Shown: piece after piece, positions 1 to 5,593 of the stretch | Layout of the letters: each line of letters starts with the position of its first letter | Position numbering within the stretch: position 1 is the stretch's first letter | Assembly: GCA_963642245.1 (NCBI GenBank) | Contig: CAVIFY010000071.1 | Span: forward strand, 1-6,500 | Source of the DNA: CAG-217 sp963642245 | GTDB lineage: Bacteria > Bacillota > Clostridia > Oscillospirales > Acutalibacteraceae | Reading direction: 5' to 3' | DNA length: 6,500 nucleotides | The notes under the pieces: model-generated | Database searches by the model: none | Seen by the model: only the letters and a program-made list of their open reading frames with translations | What the model was told of the DNA's origin: nothing | Made by a program: the position numbers and the translations under genes

Positions 1-17
1 AAGAATACGACGAATAG
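1..17 (+). CDS. Probable 3' end of an upstream gene
   Basis: Reading from position 3 gives Glu-Tyr-Asp-Glu followed by a TAG stop at 15-17, with positions 1-2 as the end of an earlier codon. A strong Rho-independent terminator on the same strand begins about ten bases after this stop, as expected for the end of a + strand gene. Only four codons are visible, so the frame and the product cannot be confirmed. Confidence 0.4.
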
Positions 18-25
18 CAAAGAAG

Positions 26-57
26 AAAGCCACCGATCATCGGTGGCTTTTTGTTTT
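26..57 (+). terminator. Rho-independent terminator of the upstream gene
   Basis: GCCACCGAT at 29-37 pairs perfectly with ATCGGTGGC at 39-47, extended by AAA/TTT, and is followed by TTTTTGTTTT. The tract of T on the + strand shows it serves the gene entering from the left. The opposite strand has a poorer T-rich tail, so it may also stop leftward transcripts from the replication operon. Confidence 0.9.
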
Positions 58-69
58 GAGAGTATGTAT

Positions 70-190
70 CAATCCCTCCGTCAATGCCTTCGGCCAATCC
101 CCCCTGCGGCTATGCCGCTTCCCCCCTTTGCAAGGGAGGCTTGAATTCTGCAACCACTATGCCTCCGGTTACAAGGGAAGCAAATCGGTT
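70..190 (-). repeat. AATCCCTC-type multi-hairpin repeat, copy A (inverted, decayed)
   Basis: Read on the minus strand, this copy ends with GGCATTGACGGAGGGATT, matching the right end of the copy at 2437-2571. It also contains AACCGATTTGC(T)TCCCTTGTAA, one base different from the copy at 6266-6452. Internal palindromes are GCGGC-TAT-GCCGC (106-118) and a CCCCCTT-TGC-AAGGGAGG type arm (123-140). The hairpin next to the terminal repeat is damaged (GCC-TTC-GGC core only), and the left terminal repeat is missing. It fills most of the gap between the upstream terminator and the 3' end of the helicase loader gene. Confidence 0.75.
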
Positions 191-196
191 GAAATT

Positions 197-222
197 GTAG
201 GGCCCGATGCCCACATCGGGCC
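197..222 (+). repeat. GTAG-hairpin (REP-like) module, copy A
   Basis: GTAG (197-200) sits directly before a perfect 9-bp palindrome: GGCCCGATG (201-209), loop CCCA, CATCGGGCC (214-222). The same sequence is found on the other strand at 2598-2623 with one compensated base pair. It lies just beyond the stop codon of the helicase loader gene and has no T tract, so it does not look like an ordinary terminator. Confidence 0.75.
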
Positions 223-243
223 GGGGGCAAACGGTATTTGTTC

Positions 244-1212
244 TTATTTTATATACCGAATATCGTTACCTACCAGCACCAGGCGGGAATAGGCGCCGGC
301 GATGCGGGAGGTGATGCGCTGGTCGTACTTTTGGGCCAGCTCGTCAAAGCCCAGGTTGGTGCTGATCACGGTGGGGCGGCCGCAGAGAATGCGGGTATTG
401 ATAATATTGTACAGGCAGGCCACGGTATAGGCAGAGGTGTACTCGGTGCCCAGGTCGTCCAGGATCAGCAGGTCCGTATGGAGCACCCGCTCCTCGGTAT
501 ATTGCAGGTTGCCGGTGCGGCCGAAATTCTCGTTTTGCAGGTCGGACAAAATATTATAGGCGGTGCCGTACTCTACGGACAGGCCCCGGCCGATGGCCAC
601 ATTGGCAATGGCCAGGCTCAGGTGGGTCTTGCCCAGGCCGGTCTGGCCCATGAGCATCAGGTTAGCCGGCTCTCGCAGGGACACCCGCTGGGCGTAGCGG
701 TGGCAGGCCTCGGCGATCTTCTCCGCCTTGGCCCGGGGCGAAATGCCGTTGTCCTCCGCCGTTTCCGGGTAATAGTTGGTGTCAAAGCTGTCAAAGGTGC
801 AGCTGTCCAGGGGCGCCAGGCGGCGGATGGCCTCTCGCTGCAAGTCCTTGAGCAGCTCTCGCTGGCAGGTGCACATTCGGTCGCCTACATAGCCGGTATC
901 CTTGCAGGTGGGGCACTGGTAGTGGTGGGCCAGGGCGTCCGGCGCATAACCGGCAGCCACCAGCAGCCGCTCCTTTTCCCCTTGCAGGCGCAGGCTCTCC
1001 GCTTGCAGCTTGTCAATCTCCGCCTTAGCGTCTTTGGCAAAGAACGCCTTGGAGATGGAGAAGCCCACTTGCCGCAGCTGATTTTGAATTTCCTCCAGCC
1101 GGGGGACCTTGGCGCTGACCTCTGCCAGTGTGGCGGCGGTGCGCAGCTCGTCCTCCTCCCGGCGGCGATCCAGCCGGTTCAGCGCTTTTTGGTAAAGATC
1201 GGAACTGTACAT
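244..1212 (-). CDS. dnaI: DnaI/DnaC-like AAA+ replicative helicase loader
   Basis: A 322-residue ATPase of the family that loads the replicative DNA helicase at origins and restarted forks. The N-terminal part (about 1-95) is charged and probably helical or coiled. It is followed by a likely zinc knuckle, CPTC (C100, C103) and CTC (C114, C116). The AAA+ core has Walker A GQTGLGKTH (189-197), Walker B LLILDDLG (248-255), a sensor-1-like STN (284-286), and arginine-finger candidates R299 and R303 in DQRITSR. The ATG start at 1212 is supported by AAGGAG five bases upstream. That Shine-Dalgarno overlaps the stop of the DnaD-like gene nine bases before it, so the two are probably co-transcribed and translationally coupled. 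The length and the zinc-then-AAA+ order fit chromosomal DnaI/DnaC proteins of Firmicutes. A phage-type DnaC is less likely because no phage genes are nearby. No separate T-rich terminator is visible after its stop. Confidence 0.93.
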   Translation of the reverse strand: MYSSDLYQKALNRLDRRREEDELRTAATLAEVSAKVPRLEEIQNQLRQVGFSISKAFFAKDAKAEIDKLQAESLRLQGEKERLLVAAGYAPDALAHHYQCPTCKDTGYVGDRMCTCQRELLKDLQREAIRRLAPLDSCTFDSFDTNYYPETAEDNGISPRAKAEKIAEACHRYAQRVSLREPANLMLMGQTGLGKTHLSLAIANVAIGRGLSVEYGTAYNILSDLQNENFGRTGNLQYTEERVLHTDLLILDDLGTEYTSAYTVACLYNIINTRILCGRPTVISTNLGFDELAQKYDQRITSRIAGAYSRLVLVGNDIRYIK

Positions 1213-1221
1213 AGCTTCTCC

Positions 1222-2286
1222 TTAGAATTTAATATCCGTATTGTTCATGGTGTCTCTCTTGATCTGCTCCAGGTCGTAGGAGGGCTTGCCTTGCAGGCGG
1301 CTGTCGGTCTTTTTGGCCTTGGCGGCGGTAAAACTCTGTTGCTGCTCCTGCACCTGGGCGGGGGTGGTCAGCCCCTCTTTCTTCCACCGGCGCAGCACGC
1401 TGTCCATATATTTCAGCGAGGGCTTGTCGGCGTTCTCTTTCATAATATCGCAGGCCAGTTGCAGCATATCGTCGCTGAAATCCCGACCCCAGTCCGCCAC
1501 CATTTGGCGCTGGCGGGCGGTGGGCGACCGATGGCGAATGCCGGTCATGGCGATCACCTTGTCCCACAGCTTGTCCGTGCCGCTCAGGTACAGCAGCTTT
1601 TCGTCTGCGTCCGCCACAGTGCGCACCCCGTCCTCAGACCAGGAGTTGGCCATTTTGTTAATGTAGGCCAGGTTGATGGAGCGGCCCTTTTCCTTTTCGC
1701 CCCGGTAATAGCCCAAGAGCATCAGGATCACTTCCGGCGGCAGCTCGTAGTAGGTGTGCATATTCACCAGCATTTCCTGCTCGGCGGTGCTGATGGTGCG
1801 CCCCAGCACGGTCTGGGCCTCGGCCAGCAGGTCGGACAGGGCGCTGTTCTCCCGGCACAGGGTCACAATGTCCCGCGGGGTCAGCCGGGGCGGCGACAAA
1901 GTTTCCTTTTTCGGCTTTGGCGGTTCCGCCACCGGGGGGTGAACCGTCAGGCTGGCCGGTGCGCCCATATTGGGGGGCACTTTTGTCATTACCGGGATCT
2001 GTACCGTGGCAGGCTGGGCAGGCGCAGGGGCCGCCGGGGCGTCGCAGGTCTGGAGCAGACCTTCAGCCACCCAAAAGTCCATAATGCTGTCGGCATCCCG
2101 CTCCGGGATACCCAGGGCGGCGGCCAGCTCTCGGGTGCTGAGACTGCCGCCGTGGCGCAAAAGAAGCAGCAGCGCCTGGAGTTGGTAGGCGCTGGCCAGT
2201 TTTAAGTAACGATCGGCCACGCAGGTGGGCACGGTAAACACGCCGTCCGTCCACAGGGGGCCAAAGGGGGGAATGGTGTATTGCAT
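1222..2286 (-). CDS. DnaD-domain replication initiation protein with two DnaD-type C-terminal domains
   Basis: A 354-residue protein of the DnaD/DnaB primosome family, which remodels DNA at the origin and helps recruit the helicase and its loader. Residues about 25-80 look like a winged-helix domain (STRELAAALGI then DFWVAEGLL). Residues 82-134 form a proline/alanine-rich linker. Two DnaD_2-like domains follow, at about 137-220 (YYRGEKEKGRSINLAYINK, then W) and 236-306 (LKYMDSVLRRWKKEGL). The tail SYDLEQIKRDTM resembles the C-terminal motif common in this family. The start was set at 2286, not at an in-frame upstream codon at 2367, because a good promoter (2332-2360) lies inside that extension and AAGAGGA sits about 11 bases before this ATG. 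It is the first gene of an operon with the DnaI-like loader. The family is confident. Whether it is the orthologue of Bacillus DnaD or does the combined job of DnaB and DnaD is not settled. Confidence 0.93.
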   Translation of the reverse strand: MQYTIPPFGPLWTDGVFTVPTCVADRYLKLASAYQLQALLLLLRHGGSLSTRELAAALGIPERDADSIMDFWVAEGLLQTCDAPAAPAPAQPATVQIPVMTKVPPNMGAPASLTVHPPVAEPPKPKKETLSPPRLTPRDIVTLCRENSALSDLLAEAQTVLGRTISTAEQEMLVNMHTYYELPPEVILMLLGYYRGEKEKGRSINLAYINKMANSWSEDGVRTVADADEKLLYLSGTDKLWDKVIAMTGIRHRSPTARQRQMVADWGRDFSDDMLQLACDIMKENADKPSLKYMDSVLRRWKKEGLTTPAQVQEQQQSFTAAKAKKTDSRLQGKPSYDLEQIKRDTMNNTDIKF

Positions 2287-2331
2287 AGGTGGGATTTTCC
2301 TCTTTTCTGCGCCGGTGGCGCTCTGCCTTTT

Positions 2332-2360
2332 ATTGTAGCAAATCCCCGCCACCTTGTAAA
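2332..2360 (-). promoter_or_regulatory. Promoter of the DnaD-like/DnaI-like operon
   Basis: On the minus strand, TTTACA (2360-2355) and TACAAT (2337-2332) are separated by 17 bases, a good sigma-A-type match. Transcription would start near 2325, about 40 bases before the ATG at 2286. This supports the shorter start for the DnaD-like protein. Confidence 0.65.
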
Positions 2361-2436
2361 GCCGCAAGATATGGCGGTGCGGGTAATTTCGGCCACAAGT
2401 GGGGCGGGGTATGGTGTGCGAAACAGGGTGTGATTA

Positions 2437-2571
2437 TTTATGGCACCTCCGGTGCAATCCCTCAGTCACTTCGTGACAGCTCCCTTTGCAAGGGAGCCTT
2501 AAAGTTTGTAACCGATAAGCCTCCCTTAACAAGGGAGGTGGCAATGCCGCAGGCATTGACGGAGGGATTTT
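2437..2571 (+). repeat. AATCCCTC-type multi-hairpin repeat, copy B (compact form)
   Basis: The simplest copy. It opens with a GCACC-TCC-GGTGC hairpin overlapping CAATCCCTCAGTC (2455-2467) and closes with GACGGAGGGATTT, so the ends form inverted repeats of about 12 bases with one mismatch. Between them are four hairpins: GTCAC-TTC-GTGAC (2465-2477), GCTCCCTT-TGC-AAGGGAGC (2479-2497), CCTCCCTT-AAC-AAGGGAGG (2520-2538) and CAATGCC-GCA-GGCATTG (2542-2558). No ORF of note is inside. It lies upstream of the replication operon promoter and beyond the tRNA terminator, and together with the GTAG module it accounts for most of the gene-free stretch 2361-2660. Confidence 0.85.
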
Positions 2572-2597
2572 GAGAAAATGAATATGTATGGATATGC

Positions 2598-2623
2598 GGG
2601 CCGATGAGGGCATCGGCCCCTAC
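2598..2623 (-). repeat. GTAG-hairpin (REP-like) module, copy B
   Basis: On the minus strand, GTAG (2623-2620) precedes a perfect 9-bp stem: GGGCCGATG (2598-2606), loop AGGG, CATCGGCCC (2611-2619), given here in + orientation. Compared with the module at 197-222, one stem pair is swapped from C-G to G-C and pairing is kept. Confidence 0.75.
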
Positions 2624-2638
2624 AAATCGGGTTGCCCT

Positions 2639-2651
2639 GTTCGAGTCTCGT
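2639..2651 (+). repeat. Inverted 13-base copy of the tRNA-Gly T-arm
   Basis: GTTCGAGTCTCGT here is identical to the T-arm sequence of the nearby tRNA-Gly gene, which lies on the opposite strand (2724-2712). The two copies form a perfect 13-bp inverted repeat around the tRNA terminator. The surrounding bases do not form a T stem or an acceptor stem, so this is a fragment and not a second tRNA. Confidence 0.7.
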
Positions 2652-2662
2652 TATAATTGTAG

Positions 2663-2694
2663 AATAAAAAAAGCAAGGCAAAAAGCCTTGCTTT
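2663..2694 (-). terminator. Rho-independent terminator of tRNA-Gly
   Basis: On the minus strand, GCAAGGC, loop TTTTT, GCCTTGC (2691-2673) is followed by seven T (2672-2666) and ATT. AAA/TTT pairs extend the stem. It begins only about ten bases after the CCA end of the tRNA. Confidence 0.92.
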
Positions 2695-2700
2695 CTTTAT

Positions 2701-2776
2701 TGGAGCGGATTACGAGACTCGAACTCGCTACCTCCACCTTGGCAAGGTGGCGCTCTACCAGATGAGCTAAATCCGC
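2701..2776 (-). tRNA. tRNA-Gly (anticodon GCC)
   Basis: A complete 76-base cloverleaf. The acceptor stem is GCGGATT/AATCCGC with discriminator T and an encoded CCA (2703-2701). The D arm is GCTC/GAGC with GG in the loop. The anticodon stem CCACC/GGTGG holds loop TTGCCAA, giving anticodon GCC (complement at 2741-2743), which reads GGC and GGU glycine codons. The T arm is GCGAG-TTCGAGT-CTCGT. It stands alone as a monocistronic gene with its own consensus promoter and terminator. A translated frame across it is only a shadow. Confidence 0.98.
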
Positions 2777-2789
2777 AAACGATAGTGTT

Positions 2790-2818
2790 ATTATACCCAG
2801 CGGGGGCGGGTTTGTCAA
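2790..2818 (-). promoter_or_regulatory. Consensus promoter of tRNA-Gly
   Basis: On the minus strand, TTGACA (2818-2813) and TATAAT (2795-2790) are both perfect consensus hexamers with an optimal 17-base spacer. Transcription would start near 2783, leaving a 5' leader of only a few bases before the mature tRNA end at 2776. Confidence 0.9.
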
Positions 2819-2821
2819 GCC

Positions 2822-2878
2822 CTTTTTTGCCGATGAGGGCAAAAAGTGCCGCCCTCTTGTGGGCATAACCATTGGCAC
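2822..2878. other. Paired palindromes of unknown role in the tRNA/membrane-protein gap
   Basis: Two adjacent inverted repeats lie upstream of both divergent genes: TTTTTGCC-GATGAG-GGCAAAAA at 2824-2845, and GTGCC/GGCAC (2846-2850 with 2874-2878) enclosing GCCC/GGGC (2851-2864). The first has T before and A after the stem on both strands, the wrong polarity for a terminator. Its core GCCGATGAGGGCA is identical to 13 bases of the GTAG module at 2600-2612, so it may be a repeat remnant. Nothing else is recognised in 2819-2929. Confidence 0.3.
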
Positions 2879-2929
2879 CACAACATATAGGTAAGAAGCG
2901 GGGTTTCTCTAAAGAATTTGCCGATATAG

Positions 2930-2958
2930 TTGCGCACCGGGGCGATCCGTGTTAAAAT
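2930..2958 (+). promoter_or_regulatory. Probable promoter of the membrane protein gene
   Basis: TTGCGC (2930-2935) and TAAAAT (2953-2958) are 17 bases apart. The -35 matches consensus at four of six bases and the -10 at five of six. The predicted start near 2965 leaves a leader of about 35 bases containing the ribosome binding site. Confidence 0.55.
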
Positions 2959-2999
2959 GAGGGGAGAACTGGGCAGCATTGCCTAAGGGAGGTGGCGCC

Positions 3000-4613
3000 G
3001 TGAAGCCGTATAATTACTTTGACGACGAGGAAGAACAGCCCCGTGTGTCTGCGCAGGTGCGCTTGGCTCAGCTGGCCGCTGCCTTGCGAAAGGACGGCGC
3101 CAAGCTGCGCCGCACGGTGCGCCGGGACGAAGAGATCGTAGAAGAACTGCGGGACTACCCCAACCTGCGCCGGGCCGCGCTGAAGTGGCTGGCAGTGGCG
3201 CTGTTTGTGCTGGCGGTGGTGATCGCCATTATCTCTTTTGCCGTGTCGCTGCACAATCAGAGCAAGTGGAACGAGCGCTTTTGCGACCAGGCGGGGCAGG
3301 TGTGCACCGATTATATCGCCAAGTATGGCGCCTGCCGCTGGGAGTCGATGGACGAGCGCTACGGTAAGAAGATGGCTCGTATGACCGGCGTGTCTTACCT
3401 GCGGCGGATGGATTTTAACGGCGACGGCCGGGATGAATTGCTGATCTGCTATTTGGAAAAGGGCCAGTATTTCTTTGATATTTGGGGCTTTGACGGCAAG
3501 AGCTTTAGCAAGTTCTACTCCGCCAACGCCTGCTACGCCACCGGCGACGGTAAGCTGGGCAGCTGGGTGGTGCTGTACCACACCGGGCGCCGCTACCAGG
3601 TGGGGGTGTGCGACCCGCAAAAGCCCACGGAAGTGACCCTGTATGCCATGCGGGGCAAGAAGTTCAAAAAGGCCGGCAGCTGCCAATATAATGTAGATAC
3701 CGGCGTGTTCTCCCAGAATGACAAGCCCAATACCGAGGATTTTGAGCGGTTGCAGCTGTCCTGTATTCGGGAGACTCGGGCGGAGGTGCTGGTGGATACG
3801 GTGACCGCCGCTATGGAGGAGTTCAACACCAAGACCACGGCGGAGATCGAGGCCAGCCTGCCGGACGCCACGCTGAAAAAGCAGGCCTATTATGATGTGG
3901 TGGACGATCTGAACCGCCAGTACGGCTCCGCCACCTGCAAGACCGAGGGCAGTATCGGCTATGTGGACGGCCTGGCCGTGGTGGAAGAGATCGACTTTGA
4001 CGGCGACGGCAACAAGGAGCTGCTCACCGTCTTTCGCCGCCAGGTGAAAAAGTCGGAGAAGAATGACTGGACCGGGGAGCAGACCCTGATCAATGTGCCG
4101 GTGTACAGCCTGCGGGTGTACAACTGGAACGGCAGCATTGCCAAGTGCATTTTCAGCCGGGACCAGATCTGCCAGCCCTTTACCGATGATGAGGAGGCGG
4201 CCCGGGACACCCAGTTTTATATCCTGCGCAAAAGCGGCAAAAAGACGGACCTGTGCTTTAACGCCTATCGGCGGGAGAGCCAGTCGGTTTATACCGCGTC
4301 CTCCCGGATCTTCCGGCTCAAGGGGGAGCAGTTCTCCGTGGTGTATGACGCCAAGATGGAGTACGAGTACGGCTACAAGACCTATTATTTGGACGGCGAG
4401 CAGGTGTATGAGTCCACCTTTAATACCAAGGGCTACACTGTGCCGTATTATATGAACGACGCCGGGTATGACGCCGGGGTGTTTACCGTGGTGTACCTGT
4501 CCGGCGACAAGACCCACCAGGACGCCATCCGCAACCGGGTGAGCACCGTGGAGCAGCATATCCAGTCCCTCAATGACGAGTATGTGCCAAAACGGTTGCA
4601 AAATGTGAATTAA
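3000..4613 (+). CDS. Single-pass membrane protein with duplicated DxDGDG calcium-loop-like repeats, function unknown
   Basis: A 537-residue protein that I do not recognise by name. The GTG at 3000 was chosen because AAGGGAGGT lies at the right distance before it; an in-frame TTG at 2979 lies upstream of that site. Residues 1-61 are charged and presumably cytosolic (acidic FDDEEEQ, then arginine/lysine-rich). Residues about 62-84 form one strong membrane helix, WLAVALFVLAVVIAIISFAV, without a signal peptidase or lipobox motif. The remaining roughly 450 residues should face outside. They hold two loops typical of calcium-binding FG-GAP/VCBS or dockerin-like motifs, DFNGDGRDELL (138-148) and DFDGDGNKELL (332-342). 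Each sits in a longer similar unit, which suggests an internal duplication. Twelve cysteines lie in the outer part. It is a single-gene unit with its own promoter, and the gap after it contains repeats. A sensor, adhesin or cell-wall role is possible, but nothing here decides it. Confidence 0.85.
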   Translation: MKPYNYFDDEEEQPRVSAQVRLAQLAAALRKDGAKLRRTVRRDEEIVEELRDYPNLRRAALKWLAVALFVLAVVIAIISFAVSLHNQSKWNERFCDQAGQVCTDYIAKYGACRWESMDERYGKKMARMTGVSYLRRMDFNGDGRDELLICYLEKGQYFFDIWGFDGKSFSKFYSANACYATGDGKLGSWVVLYHTGRRYQVGVCDPQKPTEVTLYAMRGKKFKKAGSCQYNVDTGVFSQNDKPNTEDFERLQLSCIRETRAEVLVDTVTAAMEEFNTKTTAEIEASLPDATLKKQAYYDVVDDLNRQYGSATCKTEGSIGYVDGLAVVEEIDFDGDGNKELLTVFRRQVKKSEKNDWTGEQTLINVPVYSLRVYNWNGSIAKCIFSRDQICQPFTDDEEAARDTQFYILRKSGKKTDLCFNAYRRESQSVYTASSRIFRLKGEQFSVVYDAKMEYEYGYKTYYLDGEQVYESTFNTKGYTVPYYMNDAGYDAGVFTVVYLSGDKTHQDAIRNRVSTVEQHIQSLNDEYVPKRLQNVN

Positions 4614-4624
4614 GCAGAGATTTC

Positions 4625-4649
4625 GTAGGGCGGGGGCTTGCTCCCACCC
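4625..4649 (+). repeat. GTAG-hairpin (REP-like) module, copy C
   Basis: GTAG (4625-4628) precedes an imperfect GC-rich stem, GGCGGG...CCCACC, with one C-A mismatch. The first 20 bases or so are identical to copy D at 6233. It starts eleven bases after the stop codon of the membrane protein gene and could fold in its mRNA tail, but no T tract follows. Confidence 0.75.
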
Positions 4650-4657
4650 TGCGTTTG

Positions 4658-4849
4658 TTTATGGCACCTCCGGTGCAATCCCTCAGTCAGCTACGCTGAC
4701 AGCACCTAACCGGTGCCCGTCCCCTCTGTCGCTGCGCGACATCTCCCCGCACTGCGGGGAGTCACCCTTTGCAAGGGAGCCTTGGCGTTTGTAACCGATA
4801 AGCCTCCCTTGTAAAGGGAGGGGGACCACCGCAGGTGGTGGAGGGATTA
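4658..4849 (+). repeat. AATCCCTC-type multi-hairpin repeat, copy C (with extra hairpin cassette)
   Basis: It has the same ends as copy B (CAATCCCTCAGTC at 4676, GGAGGGATTA ending at 4849) and the same core hairpins: GTCAGC-TAC-GCTGAC (4686-4700), a CCCTT-TGC-AAGGG arm near 4765-4778, CCTCCCTT-GTA-AAGGGAGG and ACCACC-GCA-GGTGGT (4825-4839). About 60 extra bases carry three more: GCACC-TAACC-GGTGC (4702-4716), GTCGC-TGC-GCGAC (4728-4740) and CTCCCCGCA-C-TGCGGGGAG (4743-4761). With the GTAG module and the glycosylase terminator it fills the convergent gap 4614-4925. I see no gene in it. Confidence 0.85.
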
Positions 4850-4866
4850 TACGGCAAAATCTAAGC

Positions 4867-4904
4867 AAAATAAAAAGAAGCACACGGCGAAAACCGTGTG
4901 CTCT
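4867..4904 (-). terminator. udg: Rho-independent terminator of the uracil-DNA glycosylase gene
   Basis: On the minus strand, GCACACGG (4901-4894), a six-base loop and CCGTGTGC (4887-4880) are followed by TTCTTTTT. It lies about 25 bases beyond the stop codon at 4926. The repeat copy C is outside this terminator. Confidence 0.88.
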
Positions 4905-4925
4905 TACTATATATAAATGTATAAA

Positions 4926-5489
4926 TCACACATTCAGGTGCAATTCTTCGATCTTATCCCGCACTTTCAGCCAGTCGCCAAAGGCGGCTTCTTTGTTATT
5001 GGGGTTGCGGAGAATGGCCGCCGGGTGGTAGGTGCCCATAAACAGGGTGCCGTTTTTGTCGATAAACTCGCCGTGCTGGCGGGTGACCCGAAAGTCCTTG
5101 TCGATCAGCCGCTGGGCGGCAATGCGCCCTACGCAGATCACCAGCCGGGGGCGAATGATCTTAAATTGCTCCCGCAGCCAGTGTAGGCAGGCCTCCTGTT
5201 CCTCCGGCTTGGGGTCCCGGTTCTTGGGCGGGCGGCACTTGACCATATTGGCAATGTACACATTCTTCTCTCGGCTCAGATCAATGCTCTCCAGGAATTG
5301 GTCCAGCAGTTTGCCGGAGCGTCCCACAAAGGGCTGGCCTTGCAGGTCCTCGTTCTCTCCCGGCCCTTCGCCGATCAGGAGAATATCTGCCGCCGGGTTG
5401 CCCACCCCAAAGACCACCTGGGTGCGGGCCCCACACAGTTCGCAATCGGTGCAGCCGAGGCACCGGGTTTTCAGTTCGTCTAATGTCAT
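4926..5489 (-). CDS. udg: Family 4 (Fe-S) uracil-DNA glycosylase
   Basis: A 187-residue base-excision repair enzyme that removes uracil from DNA, for example after cytosine deamination. Motif A is GEGPGENEDLQGQPFVG (40-56). The HP motif appears as YHPAAILRNP (154-163). NMVKCRPPKNR (81-91) is the family's signature. The four expected 4Fe-4S ligands are C13, C16, C85 and C101. C10 and C19 are extra, making a regular CLGCTDCELC. The ATG at 5489 has AAGGTGA five bases upstream. Longer in-frame starts exist up to 5534, but they would run through the likely promoter and add residues without family support. It is divergent from pduL with only about 100 bases between, and it has its own terminator. 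The older description of such proteins as phage SPO1 DNA polymerase-related refers to the same family. Confidence 0.94.
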   Translation of the reverse strand: MTLDELKTRCLGCTDCELCGARTQVVFGVGNPAADILLIGEGPGENEDLQGQPFVGRSGKLLDQFLESIDLSREKNVYIANMVKCRPPKNRDPKPEEQEACLHWLREQFKIIRPRLVICVGRIAAQRLIDKDFRVTRQHGEFIDKNGTLFMGTYHPAAILRNPNNKEAAFGDWLKVRDKIEELHLNV

Positions 5490-5505
5490 TTTTATCACCT
5501 TGCCC

Positions 5506-5534
5506 ATTGTACCAAAATAATGGTTGAAAAACAA
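5506..5534 (-). promoter_or_regulatory. Possible promoter of the uracil-DNA glycosylase gene
   Basis: On the minus strand, TTGTTT (5534-5529) and TACAAT (5511-5506) have a 17-base spacer. The predicted start near 5499 would leave a leader of only about ten bases and would clip the Shine-Dalgarno, so the true start may be slightly upstream or another promoter may be used. Its -35 abuts the pduL -35. Confidence 0.4.
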
Positions 5535-5552
5535 TAAAAAAAGGTATAAAAT
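5524..5552 (+). promoter_or_regulatory. Promoter of pduL
   Basis: TTGAAA (5524-5529) and TAAAAT (5547-5552) are separated by 17 bases, each matching consensus at five of six positions. The predicted start near 5559 gives a leader of about 35 bases with a strong GGAGG (5582-5586), seven bases before the ATG. Confidence 0.7.
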
Positions 5553-5593
5553 ATCTGCGTAAGCGAGAATTACAACTTTTTGGAGGTTTTATC

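Noticed and set aside
58..243. CRISPR array among the repeated palindromes
   Set aside because: The repeats are not regularly spaced identical units with unique spacers, and no cas genes are present.
238..2205. A 655-codon open frame on the + strand across both replication genes
   Set aside because: It is antisense to two well-supported genes, has no family motifs, is low in complexity (rich in G, L, V, Q, H), and reflects GC-rich third codon positions on the other strand.
2287..2367. N-terminal extension of the DnaD-like protein to 2367
   Set aside because: It covers the likely promoter and the ribosome binding site; the ATG at 2286 fits family length better.
2822..2846. TTTTTGCC/GGCAAAAA palindrome as a terminator
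   Set aside because: On both strands T precedes and A follows the stem, the reverse of a Rho-independent terminator.
2651..2881. A 76-codon open frame on the minus strand
   Set aside because: It is a translation through the tRNA-Gly gene, its promoter and its terminator.
2952..4601. A 549-codon open frame on the minus strand opposite the membrane protein
   Set aside because: It has the composition of a shadow frame, while the + strand frame has a promoter, a strong Shine-Dalgarno, a membrane helix and duplicated motifs.
5490..5534. Longer start of the uracil-DNA glycosylase at 5534
   Set aside because: The extra 15 residues fall in the promoter region and have no family support, while AAGGTGA precedes the ATG at 5489.
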